Positions 7,713 through 15,944 of a DNA stretch of 36,672 nucleotides are shown here, piece by piece. Numbering within the stretch: the first letter of the stretch is position 1; each line of letters begins with the position of its first letter. This DNA comes from Actinomycetota bacterium (GTDB lineage Bacteria > Actinomycetota > Geothermincolia > Geothermincolales > RBG-13-55-18): NCBI GenBank assembly GCA_040757835.1, contig JBFLWJ010000010.1:73097-109768 (forward strand), given 5' to 3'. A model generated the notes under the pieces. The model did not search any database, was not told the origin of the DNA, and was given only the letters and a program-made list of their open reading frames with translations. The translations under genes and the position numbers were made by a program.

Positions 7713-7734
7713 TAACAGGTAAAGAAACCGGTTA
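7713..7734. promoter_or_regulatory. Candidate TetR operator upstream of the TetR pair
   Basis: Half-sites TAACAGGT and ACCGGTTA are inverted with one mismatch and 6 bp between them (TAACnGGT-N6-ACCnGTTA). An outer TTGACT/AGTCAA inversion (7708-7713, 7744-7749) surrounds the site. It lies 60-80 bp upstream of the first TetR gene, a usual place for autoregulation. It is not the same sequence as the operator at 2699-2730. Confidence 0.4.
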
Positions 7735-7806
7735 CTAATTTGCAGTCAACATGATATCACAAGCAGAGCAGGTAGCGGTGCACGCGGCGGACATGCTTAC
7801 CGCAGC

Positions 7807-8430
7807 TCACGAAGGGCGTGACGGCAGCCGTGCCAGGATATTGGCGGTGGCCCTTATCAGGTTCTCCTCGTATACCTCGTGGGAGATGTCCTTGTTGTTC
7901 ATCCAGTGGATGACCGTGGTCTCCACCATCCCCACCAGCATGATGGCCAGGATGTCTACGTCCCGGCGGGGGAAGATCGAGGTATCGGTGTAGGAGGCGA
8001 TCATGTCGGCGACGATCTTCCTGATCCCCTCGCGTATCTCGGTGATCCGCTCCGATGCCTTGCGGTCCACATTGAGGTCCGTGGCGTAGATGAGACGGAA
8101 GGCTTTCTCCGACCTCACCACGAAGTCGAAATAGGCGTGGATGCTGTACCTGGTGGCGGTGGGCCAGTCCATTTCCGACGGGTCCGGCCGGAGCAGCGCG
8201 TCGCGCAGCTCCTCGCCAGCCCGGTCCAGGATGGCCAGGAGAAGGTCGAGCTTGCTGGGAAAATGCCGGTAGAGAATCGGCTTGGTCACCTCGGCCCGCT
8301 CGGCGATGGTGTCCATGAGGGCTCCGTGGTAGCCGTACTCCACGAAGGTGCGCTGGGCGGCGTCCAGGATGACTTTCTTCCGCTCCGATGCCGGAAGGCG
8401 CCTTTTCTTCGTTGTCTCGGCTTCCGTCAT
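7807..8430 (-). CDS. TetR/AcrR-family regulator
   Basis: 207 residues. The helix-turn-helix is ERKKVILDAAQRTFVEYGY, LMDTIAERAEVTKPILYRHF, PSKLDLLLAI; the helical effector domain follows with two hydrophobic helices (VDILAIMLVGMVETTVIHWM). A start at ATG 8430 is preferred because AGGTGAT lies 5 nt upstream; an in-frame ATG at 8463 has no ribosome site. It is divergent from RNase D, with only 68 bp between them, and is not part of the TetR pair to its left. Confidence 0.82.
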   Translation of the reverse strand: MTEAETTKKRRLPASERKKVILDAAQRTFVEYGYHGALMDTIAERAEVTKPILYRHFPSKLDLLLAILDRAGEELRDALLRPDPSEMDWPTATRYSIHAYFDFVVRSEKAFRLIYATDLNVDRKASERITEIREGIRKIVADMIASYTDTSIFPRRDVDILAIMLVGMVETTVIHWMNNKDISHEVYEENLIRATANILARLPSRPS

Positions 8431-8486
8431 GTTATCACCTGCAGCTATATTAGCATCTATCATCTTTCATATTCCACGGCGGGCTT

Positions 8487-8492
8487 TATAAT
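8487..8492 (+). promoter_or_regulatory. -10 box giving a probable leaderless RNase D mRNA
   Basis: A perfect TATAAT ends six bases before the ATG at 8499, so transcription would begin at or next to that ATG. No Shine-Dalgarno sequence is present. The -35 region (TTTCAT, 16 bp spacing) is poor. Confidence 0.5.
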
Positions 8493-8498
8493 ATGGGC

Positions 8499-9623
8499 AT
8501 GATCGATTTCCAATACGTTGGCGACACGGCGGCCCTGCGGGAGATGCTGGACGATCTGCGTGGAAGAAAATATATCAGCGTTGACCTTGAGTCAGACAGC
8601 TACCACCATTACGCGGAGAAGATCGCCCTCCTTCAGATAGGCGATGGTGAGAACATCTATATAGTCGATCCCTTCGGTGCGGACCTGGCCGAGGCGGCGC
8701 CTCTCTTCGCGGACCAGCGGGTGGAGAAGGTCTTTCACGACGTCGATTACGACGGCAGGATGCTCCTCACCTTCCTGGGCGTCAAACCCGCACCCATATT
8801 CGATACCATGATCGCCGCCCGCATCCTGGGCAAGGAGCGGGTGGGACTCGCGGACCTGCTGGGTGAGTATTTCGGCCTTTCCCTGGACAAGGGGCTGCAG
8901 AAGGCCGACTGGTCGCGGCGCCCGCTGGAGCGGGAGATGCTCGAATATGCGGCCCTCGACGTGGCCTACCTCCTCCCCCTGCGCCAGCTGCTGAAAGACG
9001 AGATCGCGGCCAGGGGCAGGACGGCATGGGCATCCGAGGAGTTCGAGCGGCTGGTGGACAACCTGGAGCAAATGCCGGAGAAGGGCGCGACTTTCACCCG
9101 GGTAAAGGGGGCCCGCGAGCTCTCGCCACGCCAGCTGGCAGTGCTGCAGGCGCTGCTGGACTGGCGGGAGGAGAGGGCGAAAGCGGTGGATATCCCCACC
9201 TTCAAGGTGATCGGCACCGAACGGCTGGTCAGGATAGCGGAGCAGCTACCCCGCAGCAGGCGCGAGCTTGAAGGCCTCAAGGTCCTTTCGGAACGTCAGG
9301 CGGCACGCTTCGGCGGCGAGCTTTACAGGGCGGTGGAGAGGGGCATGAAGGTCCCCGGGACTAAGCTGCCCTCTTTCCCCGCACACACGTATCAGAAAAG
9401 GGACTTCTCGGCCGAGAGGATGCTCAAGCAGTTCAAGATCGCCAGGGACAGGAAAGCGGAGGACCTGGGGCTCGACCCCGGTTTCCTGCTCCCCAATGCA
9501 GCGCTGAAAGCCATCGCGCGGCAGAAGCCGCAGAACCTGCGCGAGCTGCGGGAAAGCGGCGTGCTTAAAGCCTGGCAGATCGATACGATGGGAGACACCA
9601 TCCTCGCCTGCCTGCAGGAATAG
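8499..9623 (+). CDS. rnd: Ribonuclease D
   Basis: 374 residues, the normal length. The DEDDy 3'-5' exonuclease core is complete: ISVDLESDSYHHY (ExoI with Asp and Glu), FHDVDYDGRMLLTF (ExoII) and YAALDVAYLLPLRQ (ExoIII with Tyr and Asp). HRDC-type helical domains follow: ELSPRQLAVLQALLDWREERA at about 205 and a second region near residues 290-370. RNase D trims the 3' ends of tRNA and other stable RNA precursors in the cytoplasm. Two in-frame ATG codons lie at 8493 and 8499; the second coincides with the predicted transcription start after TATAAT, and neither has a ribosome site, which suggests leaderless translation. Confidence 0.9.
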   Translation: MIDFQYVGDTAALREMLDDLRGRKYISVDLESDSYHHYAEKIALLQIGDGENIYIVDPFGADLAEAAPLFADQRVEKVFHDVDYDGRMLLTFLGVKPAPIFDTMIAARILGKERVGLADLLGEYFGLSLDKGLQKADWSRRPLEREMLEYAALDVAYLLPLRQLLKDEIAARGRTAWASEEFERLVDNLEQMPEKGATFTRVKGARELSPRQLAVLQALLDWREERAKAVDIPTFKVIGTERLVRIAEQLPRSRRELEGLKVLSERQAARFGGELYRAVERGMKVPGTKLPSFPAHTYQKRDFSAERMLKQFKIARDRKAEDLGLDPGFLLPNAALKAIARQKPQNLRELRESGVLKAWQIDTMGDTILACLQE

Positions 9624-9635
9624 TATGTCTCTTCG

Positions 9636-10517
9636 CTATGAGTGTTCCGCGCCGCACTTGCGGCAGAAGCGCTCGCCCTCGCCGCTGCGGGGATGGCCGC
9701 ATTTCTTGCAGAATCTCGGCTTCTCGGTGGGCTTTGTGCCTGTACCTGCAGCTGCTTCGGGGGAGGCCGCCTCCACCGCCCGCGCGGCCGGGGTGACGGC
9801 CTCAACTGCCACGGGCGTCTGCCCCCGTCGCGTGAACAGGTAGAGCAACAGGATAAGCGATAGGGCCATGATCACGGCGAAGATGATGGTGAAGAGGGTC
9901 TTGTTCTCGGCCAGGACCCCTGCGCTCTCCTCCGCGTAGGCAAGATCATAAGCGATGGCCCCCTCCGCCTCGTCGTAATCGCCGTTCTGTGCGCCATTGG
10001 GCAGGTCGATGACCACCTCTTCCTCGAGGCCCATGGGCTCGAAGAGGCTGTACTCGTTGGTCACCGTCCATGCGGCCCGCAGGACTATCTCGTCATCACC
10101 CTCTTCGACCAGCTCGTAATCACCGTAGCCGTATACCGTCCACCCGTCGGATAGCCTGTAAGCCAGCCCAGGCGTGTCGAAGGTCACGGTTACGGTCGCG
10201 TCGCCGCTGTCGATGTCCACGTCGAAGTTCTCCACTTCGCCCACGTTGGTGTCTGCGCGGTAGCGGCGGCTGAGAAGGTTGGGGTTTTCCTCGAAGACGT
10301 AACCGTACTCCTCGAACCAGGCAGGGTCGTAGGTGATGGTGTCGGTGATGTGGGCGTCACCGGTCTCACTCAGCTCGACGCGGTATTCCTCCTGCATGGA
10401 ATAGTCGGTCTCCTCGCCGACCTCCTGGGCCAGGGCCGGCCAGGCCGAGAAGCAGACGATGAGGGCAAGAACAACGATGAAGGGTATGAGCTCGCGCAGC
10501 AGTGGCCTCTTTACCAT
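9636..10517 (-). CDS. Membrane protein with extracytoplasmic domain and C-terminal zinc ribbon
   Basis: 293 residues. An N-terminal signal/anchor segment (LIPFIVVLALIVCFSAWPALA) is followed by an external beta-rich domain of about 180 residues starting EEYRVELSETGDAHITDTIT, which resembles the start of DUF2207-type domains. A transmembrane helix (TIIFAVIMALSLILLLYLF, about 210-230), an Ala/Pro/Thr-rich linker and a terminal zinc ribbon of the form CxxC-N11-CxxC (FCKKCG...FCRKCG) complete the protein. The ribbon would lie in the cytoplasm. The start overlaps the stop of the transglutaminase-like gene by 7 nt, so the two are translationally coupled and probably work together at the envelope. 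No function is known. Confidence 0.75.
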   Translation of the reverse strand: MVKRPLLRELIPFIVVLALIVCFSAWPALAQEVGEETDYSMQEEYRVELSETGDAHITDTITYDPAWFEEYGYVFEENPNLLSRRYRADTNVGEVENFDVDIDSGDATVTVTFDTPGLAYRLSDGWTVYGYGDYELVEEGDDEIVLRAAWTVTNEYSLFEPMGLEEEVVIDLPNGAQNGDYDEAEGAIAYDLAYAEESAGVLAENKTLFTIIFAVIMALSLILLLYLFTRRGQTPVAVEAVTPAARAVEAASPEAAAGTGTKPTEKPRFCKKCGHPRSGEGERFCRKCGAEHS

Positions 10518-11614
10518 ATCGGCATCACCCCCTGCTCCCAGCTCTTCTCGATGTCTATGAAGATGAAAGAGCCCTCCTCCATGGCCTTGTTCAGCTCTTC
10601 CGCGGCAAAATCCACACACTCCTGCGCGGTCACTTCCGGGGTGAGATACTCGGGGAAGTGCGAGAATGCATAGTCCTTGTCGACGAAGGTGGACTCGATG
10701 GCGTACCATTCGCCGCTGATGGGCAGCTCGATAATGGGGATGGCATGCCCCGGTATGAGCGCGACATAGGACTTGACCCCCACCGCCTCCATGAGGGCCG
10801 CCATGCAGATGGCCAGGTCCAGGCAGGTTCCGGAGGCGCGGTTGAGCGTCTCGGCTGGAAACTGCACGTACTGGGCGGTTCGGTCCGACCAGTAGCTCAA
10901 GGGTTCCTGTATATACTTCACCCCCATGGCTCGCATGGCGTCGAAACAGCGGATGAAAGCGGTATAGGCATCGTCGTCACTCGTATTCGTCTCCAACCCC
11001 CCGGCGATGGTGTTGGCCACGCTCTTCACCGTCTCCTCGTTGGGGGTGACAAAGGCCGCGACCATGGGGTAGTTGTCGAAGGCGTCGGTGAAGGTGAGGA
11101 TGTCGTCCTCCTCCAGGTTGGTGAAGACGAAGTCGTTGCGTCCCAGCAGGTAGATCTTCTCCATGTCCTGGATGGGCTCGTCGAGGCCTTCGTAGGAGTA
11201 CCTCACCGTCAGCTCGACCGGCGTCTTCGAGGTGATCTCCTTCATCTGGGCGTCATCCAGGTTGGGCCAGCAGTAGTCGCGTACCGTCTGGCCCGGCAGG
11301 ATCTCGGGATAGACCTCAGCGGAAGTCCAATCGCAGTATCCTTCGATCTTGTAGTCGATGCGGAAGTCCTTCACCGGGGTACCCCCGACGTTCTTGACCA
11401 GGGTCTTGGCCGCCCACAGGTTCTGCTGGTCGTCGCCGTAAGCCTTATAGGCCGCGGTGACGATCTCCTCACGCGTGATCAGGCTCACCTCGAGGTTCGC
11501 CTCTCCTGCCCCCACCGAACCGCCGGCCGCAAGGGTGAGGATGAGGCCAACGGTCGAACCCAGAAGCAGGACTATGGCGACGATGGACAATACGGTTCTC
11601 ACGTTCTTGCTCAT
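10511..11614 (-). CDS. Membrane-anchored transglutaminase-like protein
   Basis: 367 residues. An N-terminal transmembrane or signal segment (TVLSIVAIVLLLGSTVGLIL) is followed by an extracytoplasmic region with a beta-rich part (about 40-165). The transglutaminase-like core comes next: the nucleophile in RASGTCLDLAICMAALM (about 270), His in IPGHAIPII (about 295) and an acidic residue in WYAIESTF. This Cys-His-Asp/Glu order matches the papain-like transglutaminase superfamily, which in bacteria includes proteases and crosslinking enzymes. The ATG at 11614 has GGAGAT about 8 nt upstream; longer forms lack a ribosome site. It overlaps the downstream membrane zinc-ribbon gene. The target is unknown. 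Confidence 0.78.
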   Translation of the reverse strand: MSKNVRTVLSIVAIVLLLGSTVGLILTLAAGGSVGAGEANLEVSLITREEIVTAAYKAYGDDQQNLWAAKTLVKNVGGTPVKDFRIDYKIEGYCDWTSAEVYPEILPGQTVRDYCWPNLDDAQMKEITSKTPVELTVRYSYEGLDEPIQDMEKIYLLGRNDFVFTNLEEDDILTFTDAFDNYPMVAAFVTPNEETVKSVANTIAGGLETNTSDDDAYTAFIRCFDAMRAMGVKYIQEPLSYWSDRTAQYVQFPAETLNRASGTCLDLAICMAALMEAVGVKSYVALIPGHAIPIIELPISGEWYAIESTFVDKDYAFSHFPEYLTPEVTAQECVDFAAEELNKAMEEGSFIFIDIEKSWEQGVMPIW

Positions 11615-11843
11615 AGGCATCATCTCCAGACTAGCTCGTTGGCCGCTCCCAATCGAGATATATGGTTCCTTCAATCAGCAGTCGCCAAACATATCTTCAT
11701 TACTGTTGACGTCTTGTCCTTCAATTCGGTTTCGGCTTGATGCTGCCGGTGATCCAAATATATCCGAGCCGGGACGGCGGTACGAATGACCGGGGTCAGT
11801 CACGGCTGCAGCCGCGCGCCGGGGTATGATAGAATTTCCTTCT

Positions 11844-12914
11844 ATGGAACTCAAAGGGTTGATCCTGTCCGGGGGAGCGGGTACCCGCCTGCGTCCCATA
11901 ACCCACACCAGCGCCAAGCAACTGGTGCCGGTGGCCAATAAACCCATCCTGTTCTACGGCCTGGAGGCCTTGCGGGAAGCAGGCATCCTGGACATCGGCA
12001 TCATCGTGGGGGACACAGAGGAGGAGATTCGGGAGGCGGTGGGCGACGGTTCAGCCTGGGACGTCAAGATAACCTACATCAGGCAGGAGGCCCCCCTGGG
12101 GCTGGCCCACGCCGTGCTCACGGCGGAGGAGTTCCTCGCCGACACCCCCTTCGTCATGTACCTGGGCGACAACCTCATCAAGGAGGGGATCGCCTCCTTC
12201 GTGGATGAGTTCCGCTACAAGGACGTGGACGCCCTCATCCTCCTGGCCCATGTCGATGAACCCCAGCGTTTCGGCGTCGCCGAGCTTGACGGGACCAGGA
12301 TCGTAAGGCTGGTGGAAAAACCAAAGAAACCCCCGAGCGACCTTGCCCTGGTGGGGGCCTACATGTTCCGGCCGTCGATCCTGGCGGCATCCAGGGCCAT
12401 CTCGCCCTCGTGGCGCAACGAGCTGGAGATCACCGACGCCATACAGCACCTCATAGACAACGACCATCACGTGGAGGCGCATATCATCGAGGGATGGTGG
12501 AAGGACACCGGCCACCTGGAGGACCTGCTCGAGGCCAACCGTATCGTGCTGGAGAACATAGAGCCGCGCTGCGACGGCAGCATCGACGAGCTCTCGCGCG
12601 TGGACGGCAGGATCATCCTGGAGGAGGGGGCGGAGGTGGTGCGCAGCACCCTGCGTGGCCCGTCCATCATCGGCAAGGACACGAGGATCGTCGATTCCTA
12701 CATCGGGCCCTTCACCTCCATCTATTACGGCGTCACCGTCGAGGGCAGCGAGCTGGAGCACTCCATCGTTATGGAGAACAGCTCCATCAAGGACATCCCG
12801 GGCCGCATCGAGGACAGCCTGATCGGGAAGAACGTGGAGATCAGCAGGTCCCTCGCGCTGCCCAAGACCTTCCGCTTCGTGCTGGGTGATAACTCCATGA
12901 TCGGACTGATGTGA
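11844..12914 (+). CDS. rmlA: Glucose-1-phosphate thymidylyltransferase, long form
   Basis: 356 residues, matching the long form with a C-terminal left-handed beta-helix. The nucleotidyltransferase signature LILSGGAGTRLRPIT is followed by SAKQLVPVANKPI (conserved Lys), QEAPLGLAHAV, YLGDN (metal-binding Asp), the sugar-binding VEKPKKPPSDLALVGAYMF and WWKDTGH. From about residue 245 the repeats GRIILEEGAEVV, STLRGPSIIGKDTRI, DSYIGPFTSI form the helix domain. It makes dTDP-glucose from glucose-1-phosphate and dTTP. The ATG at 11844 begins right before the catalytic fold; a TATGAT box at 11825-11830 just upstream implies a very short leader. First gene of a sugar-nucleotide cluster with rmlB and a glycosyltransferase. 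Confidence 0.88.
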   Translation: MELKGLILSGGAGTRLRPITHTSAKQLVPVANKPILFYGLEALREAGILDIGIIVGDTEEEIREAVGDGSAWDVKITYIRQEAPLGLAHAVLTAEEFLADTPFVMYLGDNLIKEGIASFVDEFRYKDVDALILLAHVDEPQRFGVAELDGTRIVRLVEKPKKPPSDLALVGAYMFRPSILAASRAISPSWRNELEITDAIQHLIDNDHHVEAHIIEGWWKDTGHLEDLLEANRIVLENIEPRCDGSIDELSRVDGRIILEEGAEVVRSTLRGPSIIGKDTRIVDSYIGPFTSIYYGVTVEGSELEHSIVMENSSIKDIPGRIEDSLIGKNVEISRSLALPKTFRFVLGDNSMIGLM

Positions 12915-12924
12915 GGAGGCGGGA

Positions 12925-13365
12925 TTGATCGAGGGGGTCACCGTTAAGGAACTGCCGTCGGAGCTGGACAAGGTCGGTCTCACCCTCGACCTCTGGGGAG
13001 ATGGCAACCCCCCTGGCCTCCTGCGTGCCGCGTCCTGCCGCGCGCTGTTCCCGGGAGGGCTGGAAGCATGGGTCAGCAGGCGGGAGGCGGTGGAGAGGAT
13101 AACCTGCCTGGAGGGCACCATCAAGCTGGTCCTCTGCGACAGGCGCGAGGGTTCTCCGACCCGAGACGAGGTGGTGGAGCTCTTCCTCGGGGAATACCGA
13201 TTCCGTGAGGTTACGGTGCCGCCGGGGGTGCTGCGGGGATGGAAGGCGGTGGGTGACCGCTCAGCCCTGGTTTTTCTGGCCCTGGAGGGCGGCAGCACGG
13301 ACGCGCTCTGCCTGACCCAGGAAGAGGCCGCGGTGCCTTACGACTGGGATATTGTGATGCAATAG
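12925..13365 (+). CDS. RmlC-like cupin (dTDP-4-keto sugar epimerase homologue without active-site His)
   Basis: 146 residues, shorter than RmlC (about 180). The cupin core is recognisable: GTIKLVLCDRREGSP resembles the RmlC strand G-V-DLRRGSP, and VTVPPGVLRGW takes the place of IPPGFAHGF. However, the protein contains no histidine at all. The RGLHYQ motif with the catalytic base of RmlC is replaced by GLEAWVSRRE, and AHGF by LRGW. It is therefore unlikely to be an active 3,5-epimerase; it may bind the nucleotide sugar, help a neighbouring enzyme, or carry out a different reaction. Start is TTG at 12925 with GAGGAGG upstream, 10 nt after rmlA. Its place between rmlA and rmlB supports a dTDP-sugar role. 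Confidence 0.7.
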   Translation: MIEGVTVKELPSELDKVGLTLDLWGDGNPPGLLRAASCRALFPGGLEAWVSRREAVERITCLEGTIKLVLCDRREGSPTRDEVVELFLGEYRFREVTVPPGVLRGWKAVGDRSALVFLALEGGSTDALCLTQEEAAVPYDWDIVMQ

Positions 13366-13412
13366 GTCCCGCGCTACGGCGGCGGGGGCAGCCCGAGAGG
13401 AGCAAGGACGTC

Positions 13413-14411
13413 ATGCGATTACTGGTGACCGGCGGCTGTGGCTTCATAGGCAGCAACTTCATCCGCCACGTCCTGGCGGAACACCCCAGGGACGAGGTCC
13501 TCAACCTGGACAAGCTGACCTACGCCGGCAACCCCACGAACCTTGCCGAGGTGGAGGAGAGCGCGCGCTACTTCTTCCATAGGGGCGATATCTGCGAGCC
13601 GGAGGACGTGGAGAAGGCATTCGCATGGGGCCCCGACGCGGTGGTCAACTTCGCGGCCGAGACCCATGTCGACCGCTCCATCTCCTCGCCGGAGGACTTC
13701 GTCAGGACCGATGTTCTCGGCACCTTTCGACTGCTCGAGCAGGCACGGTCCCTGGGCATACGTTTTATGCAGATCAGCACCGACGAGGTCTATGGAAGTA
13801 TCGCCGAGGGTTCCTTCACGGAAGAGAGCCCGCTGCGCCCCAACAGCCCGTACGCCGCCTCCAAAGCCGGGGCGGACCTGCTGGTGCGCTCGTACGTGCG
13901 CACTTACGGTATCGATGCCGTCATCGCCAGGAGCTCGAACAACTACGGACCTTACCAATACCCGGAGAAGGTCATACCGCTCTTCGTCACCAACCTCCTG
14001 GAGGGGAGGAAGGTCCCGCTGTACGGGGAGGGCAGCAACGTGAGGGACTGGCTCTATGTGAGGGACAACTGCCGGGCCATCGACCTGGTGCTGCGCTCCG
14101 GTCTTTCGGGCGAAGCCTACAATATCGGCGCCGGCCAGGAGAAGACCAACCTGGAGCTGACCCATGCCATCCTTGATATCCTGGGTGCGGGGGAAGATGC
14201 CATCGAACGCGTCCCCGACCGGCTCGGCCACGATCTCAGGTACTCCATAGAGACCGCCAAACTGAGAGAGCTGGGCTGGGAACCGCTGCAGGACTTCGAG
14301 TCCGGGCTGCGGGAGACGGTGCAGTGGTATCGTGACAACACCGCCTGGTGGGAACCCATCAAGAGCGGTGATTTTCGCCGCTACTATTTGGAGAAGTACG
14401 GGGACATATAG
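13413..14411 (+). CDS. rmlB: dTDP-glucose 4,6-dehydratase
   Basis: 332 residues, standard for RmlB. It has the NAD-binding glycine motif LLVTGGCGFIGSNF, LDKLTYAGN, FAAETHVDRS, the active-site STDEVYGS, the SDR YxxxK as SPYAASKAG, SSNNYGPYQYPEK and RDWLYVRDN. It turns dTDP-glucose into dTDP-4-keto-6-deoxyglucose using bound NAD. It follows the RmlC-like gene by 47 nt and precedes a glycosyltransferase. No rmlD is visible in the window, so the final sugar cannot be called rhamnose. Confidence 0.92.
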   Translation: MRLLVTGGCGFIGSNFIRHVLAEHPRDEVLNLDKLTYAGNPTNLAEVEESARYFFHRGDICEPEDVEKAFAWGPDAVVNFAAETHVDRSISSPEDFVRTDVLGTFRLLEQARSLGIRFMQISTDEVYGSIAEGSFTEESPLRPNSPYAASKAGADLLVRSYVRTYGIDAVIARSSNNYGPYQYPEKVIPLFVTNLLEGRKVPLYGEGSNVRDWLYVRDNCRAIDLVLRSGLSGEAYNIGAGQEKTNLELTHAILDILGAGEDAIERVPDRLGHDLRYSIETAKLRELGWEPLQDFESGLRETVQWYRDNTAWWEPIKSGDFRRYYLEKYGDI

Positions 14412-14445
14412 TCCCGCGGAGTGTCTTGTCTGGAGGAATTGAAAG

Positions 14446-15132
14446 ATGAAGCTGTCGATCGTGATGCCGGTGTTCAACGAACGTAACACCATAAAAGAGA
14501 TATTGCGCCGGGTGCGCCAGGTGGACCTGGGCGACCTCGAGAGGGAGATCGTCATAGTCGACGACGGCTCCAGCGACGGTACGCGGGACATCCTGGCCAT
14601 GGAGGAGGATTCGGGCACACGTGTCATTTACCACCCCGAGAACCGCGGCAAGGGCGCCGCGGTGCGCACCGGCTTCGCCGCCGCCAGCGGCGACCTCATC
14701 CTTATCCAGGACGCGGACCTGGAGTACGACCCGGATGACTACCCGAAGCTGCTGGACCCGATCCTAAAGGGCAAGGCGCAGGTGGTCTACGGTTCCCGCT
14801 TCACCGGCCCGCGCAAGAACATGCTCTTCTGGCATTTCGTCGGCAACCGCTTTCTCGCGCTGGTGACCAACGTCCTCTTCAACACCACCCTTTCGGATAT
14901 GGAGACCTGCTATAAGCTGGTCACGCGGGAGGCCATGGAGGGTATCGAGCTCAAGTCGAACCACTTCGACATAGAGCCGGAGATAACCGCCAAGATCCTC
15001 AAGAAGAGGATAAGGATCTACGAGGTACCCATCTCCTATGCCGGCAGGGAGATGGAGGAGGGGAAGAAGATCACGTGGAGAGACGGCCTCCCCGCCTTAT
15101 GGACGCTGATCAAGTATCGCTTCGTGGACTGA
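14446..15132 (+). CDS. Family 2 glycosyltransferase, dolichyl-phosphate mannosyltransferase-like
   Basis: 228 residues. The GT-A fold of family 2 is plain: LSIVMPVFNERNTIKEILRR, EIVIVDDGSSDGT, ENRGKGAAVRTGF and the metal-binding QDADLEYDPDDY. The later GSRFTGPRKN, SDMETCYKLV and FDIEPEITAKI are typical of the DPM1/polyprenyl-phosphate glycosyltransferase group. There is no transmembrane extension, so it would be a peripheral enzyme that moves a sugar from a nucleotide donor to a lipid phosphate or glycan. GGAGG lies before the ATG. It closes the sugar cluster 34 nt after rmlB. Confidence 0.88.
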   Translation: MKLSIVMPVFNERNTIKEILRRVRQVDLGDLEREIVIVDDGSSDGTRDILAMEEDSGTRVIYHPENRGKGAAVRTGFAAASGDLILIQDADLEYDPDDYPKLLDPILKGKAQVVYGSRFTGPRKNMLFWHFVGNRFLALVTNVLFNTTLSDMETCYKLVTREAMEGIELKSNHFDIEPEITAKILKKRIRIYEVPISYAGREMEEGKKITWRDGLPALWTLIKYRFVD

Positions 15133-15158
15133 GAACCCGGTAGCGGAAGGGGGGGCGA

Positions 15159-15638
15159 ATGGAGACTGAGCGGGGCGGGACCGGTGAGCCGGCGGCTAAT
15201 CCCTGGCCGACATACGTTTCCTTTGTCACGACGGGTTCCACCCTGCCAGCACTGACGCTTGGGCTGAGATCACTGCTCGAGAAGAACCCGCGTAAGCTCC
15301 CGGGTTATGGGATCCTATGGGCCGCCCTGGCCACGATATCCCGCAAGGACATCTGCGCGCGTTGCCCATATTATGGTGAATACTGCTCCACGCTCTTCGG
15401 GAAGATAACCCCGCTGGTGTTCCCCCACAGCGATAAGCCCATGACAACGCGGGGTTTTTACTGGGATCTCGCCCTGCTGCCGGCGTTGTTCCTGTACCCA
15501 ATCCCGGAGATCAACCGTTCATCCAGGAAGCGGCTGGTCGCATACATCGTTTCATGGGCGGTATTTCTCGCCGCCATGTACAGCCTGGCGTGCAGGAGAT
15601 GCCCCCTGGAGGCATGCCCGGTGCCGCGCCCGCGCTGA
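15159..15638 (+). CDS. Uncharacterised membrane protein with paired Cys-Pro motifs
   Basis: 159 residues; no family is recognised. Hydrophobic stretches occur at about residues 50-60, 103-116 (LALLPALFLYPIP) and 127-143 (LVAYIVSWAVFLAAMYSLA). Two cysteine clusters stand out: CARCPYYGEYC (about 68-78) and CRRCPLEACP near the C-terminus. Their spacing suggests metal or Fe-S binding or redox-active thiols. The ATG has a GGGGGGC ribosome site and lies 26 nt after the glycosyltransferase, so it may be cotranscribed with the sugar genes, but the content gives no link to sugar chemistry. Confidence 0.6.
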   Translation: METERGGTGEPAANPWPTYVSFVTTGSTLPALTLGLRSLLEKNPRKLPGYGILWAALATISRKDICARCPYYGEYCSTLFGKITPLVFPHSDKPMTTRGFYWDLALLPALFLYPIPEINRSSRKRLVAYIVSWAVFLAAMYSLACRRCPLEACPVPRPR

Positions 15639-15659
15639 ACCGTGGTGGCGGGTCGTTTC

Positions 15660-15944
15660 CTACTTCAGGCTCTCTATGAAGGTATCCACCTCAATGGCCG
15701 GCAGGGTCATGATGCGCACGGTGCCGCGCGACGACAGCTGCACGGAGATCTTGCCGATGACCTCGTTACTGGGCGCTTCGACGATGTTGATGAAATCGTA
15801 TTGCCCCATTACCACGTACTGGGAAAGCACCTTGCCCCCCATGGCCTCAACGTCCTTGTTGACTTCCTTGATGCGGTCTGGATTCTTGGTCAGTGTGGCG
15901 CATCCTTCGTCCGTCAGGCGGCTCAAGAGCACATAGATTGCCAT
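15660..15944 (-). CDS. GYD domain-containing protein
   Basis: 94 residues, the full length of a single GYD domain. Family marks are MAIYVLLSRLTDEG at the start, KEVNKDVEAMGGKV and the core GQYDFINIVEAP (the GYD-like turn), ending TLPAIEVDTFIESL. It is a small ferredoxin-like fold that often forms multimers; the biochemical role of the family is not established. GAAGGGG precedes the ATG. A close paralogue of the same length is encoded at 16357-16641 on the same strand, with a 412-bp spacer between them. It converges with the membrane-protein gene. Confidence 0.85.
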   Translation of the reverse strand: MAIYVLLSRLTDEGCATLTKNPDRIKEVNKDVEAMGGKVLSQYVVMGQYDFINIVEAPSNEVIGKISVQLSSRGTVRIMTLPAIEVDTFIESLK

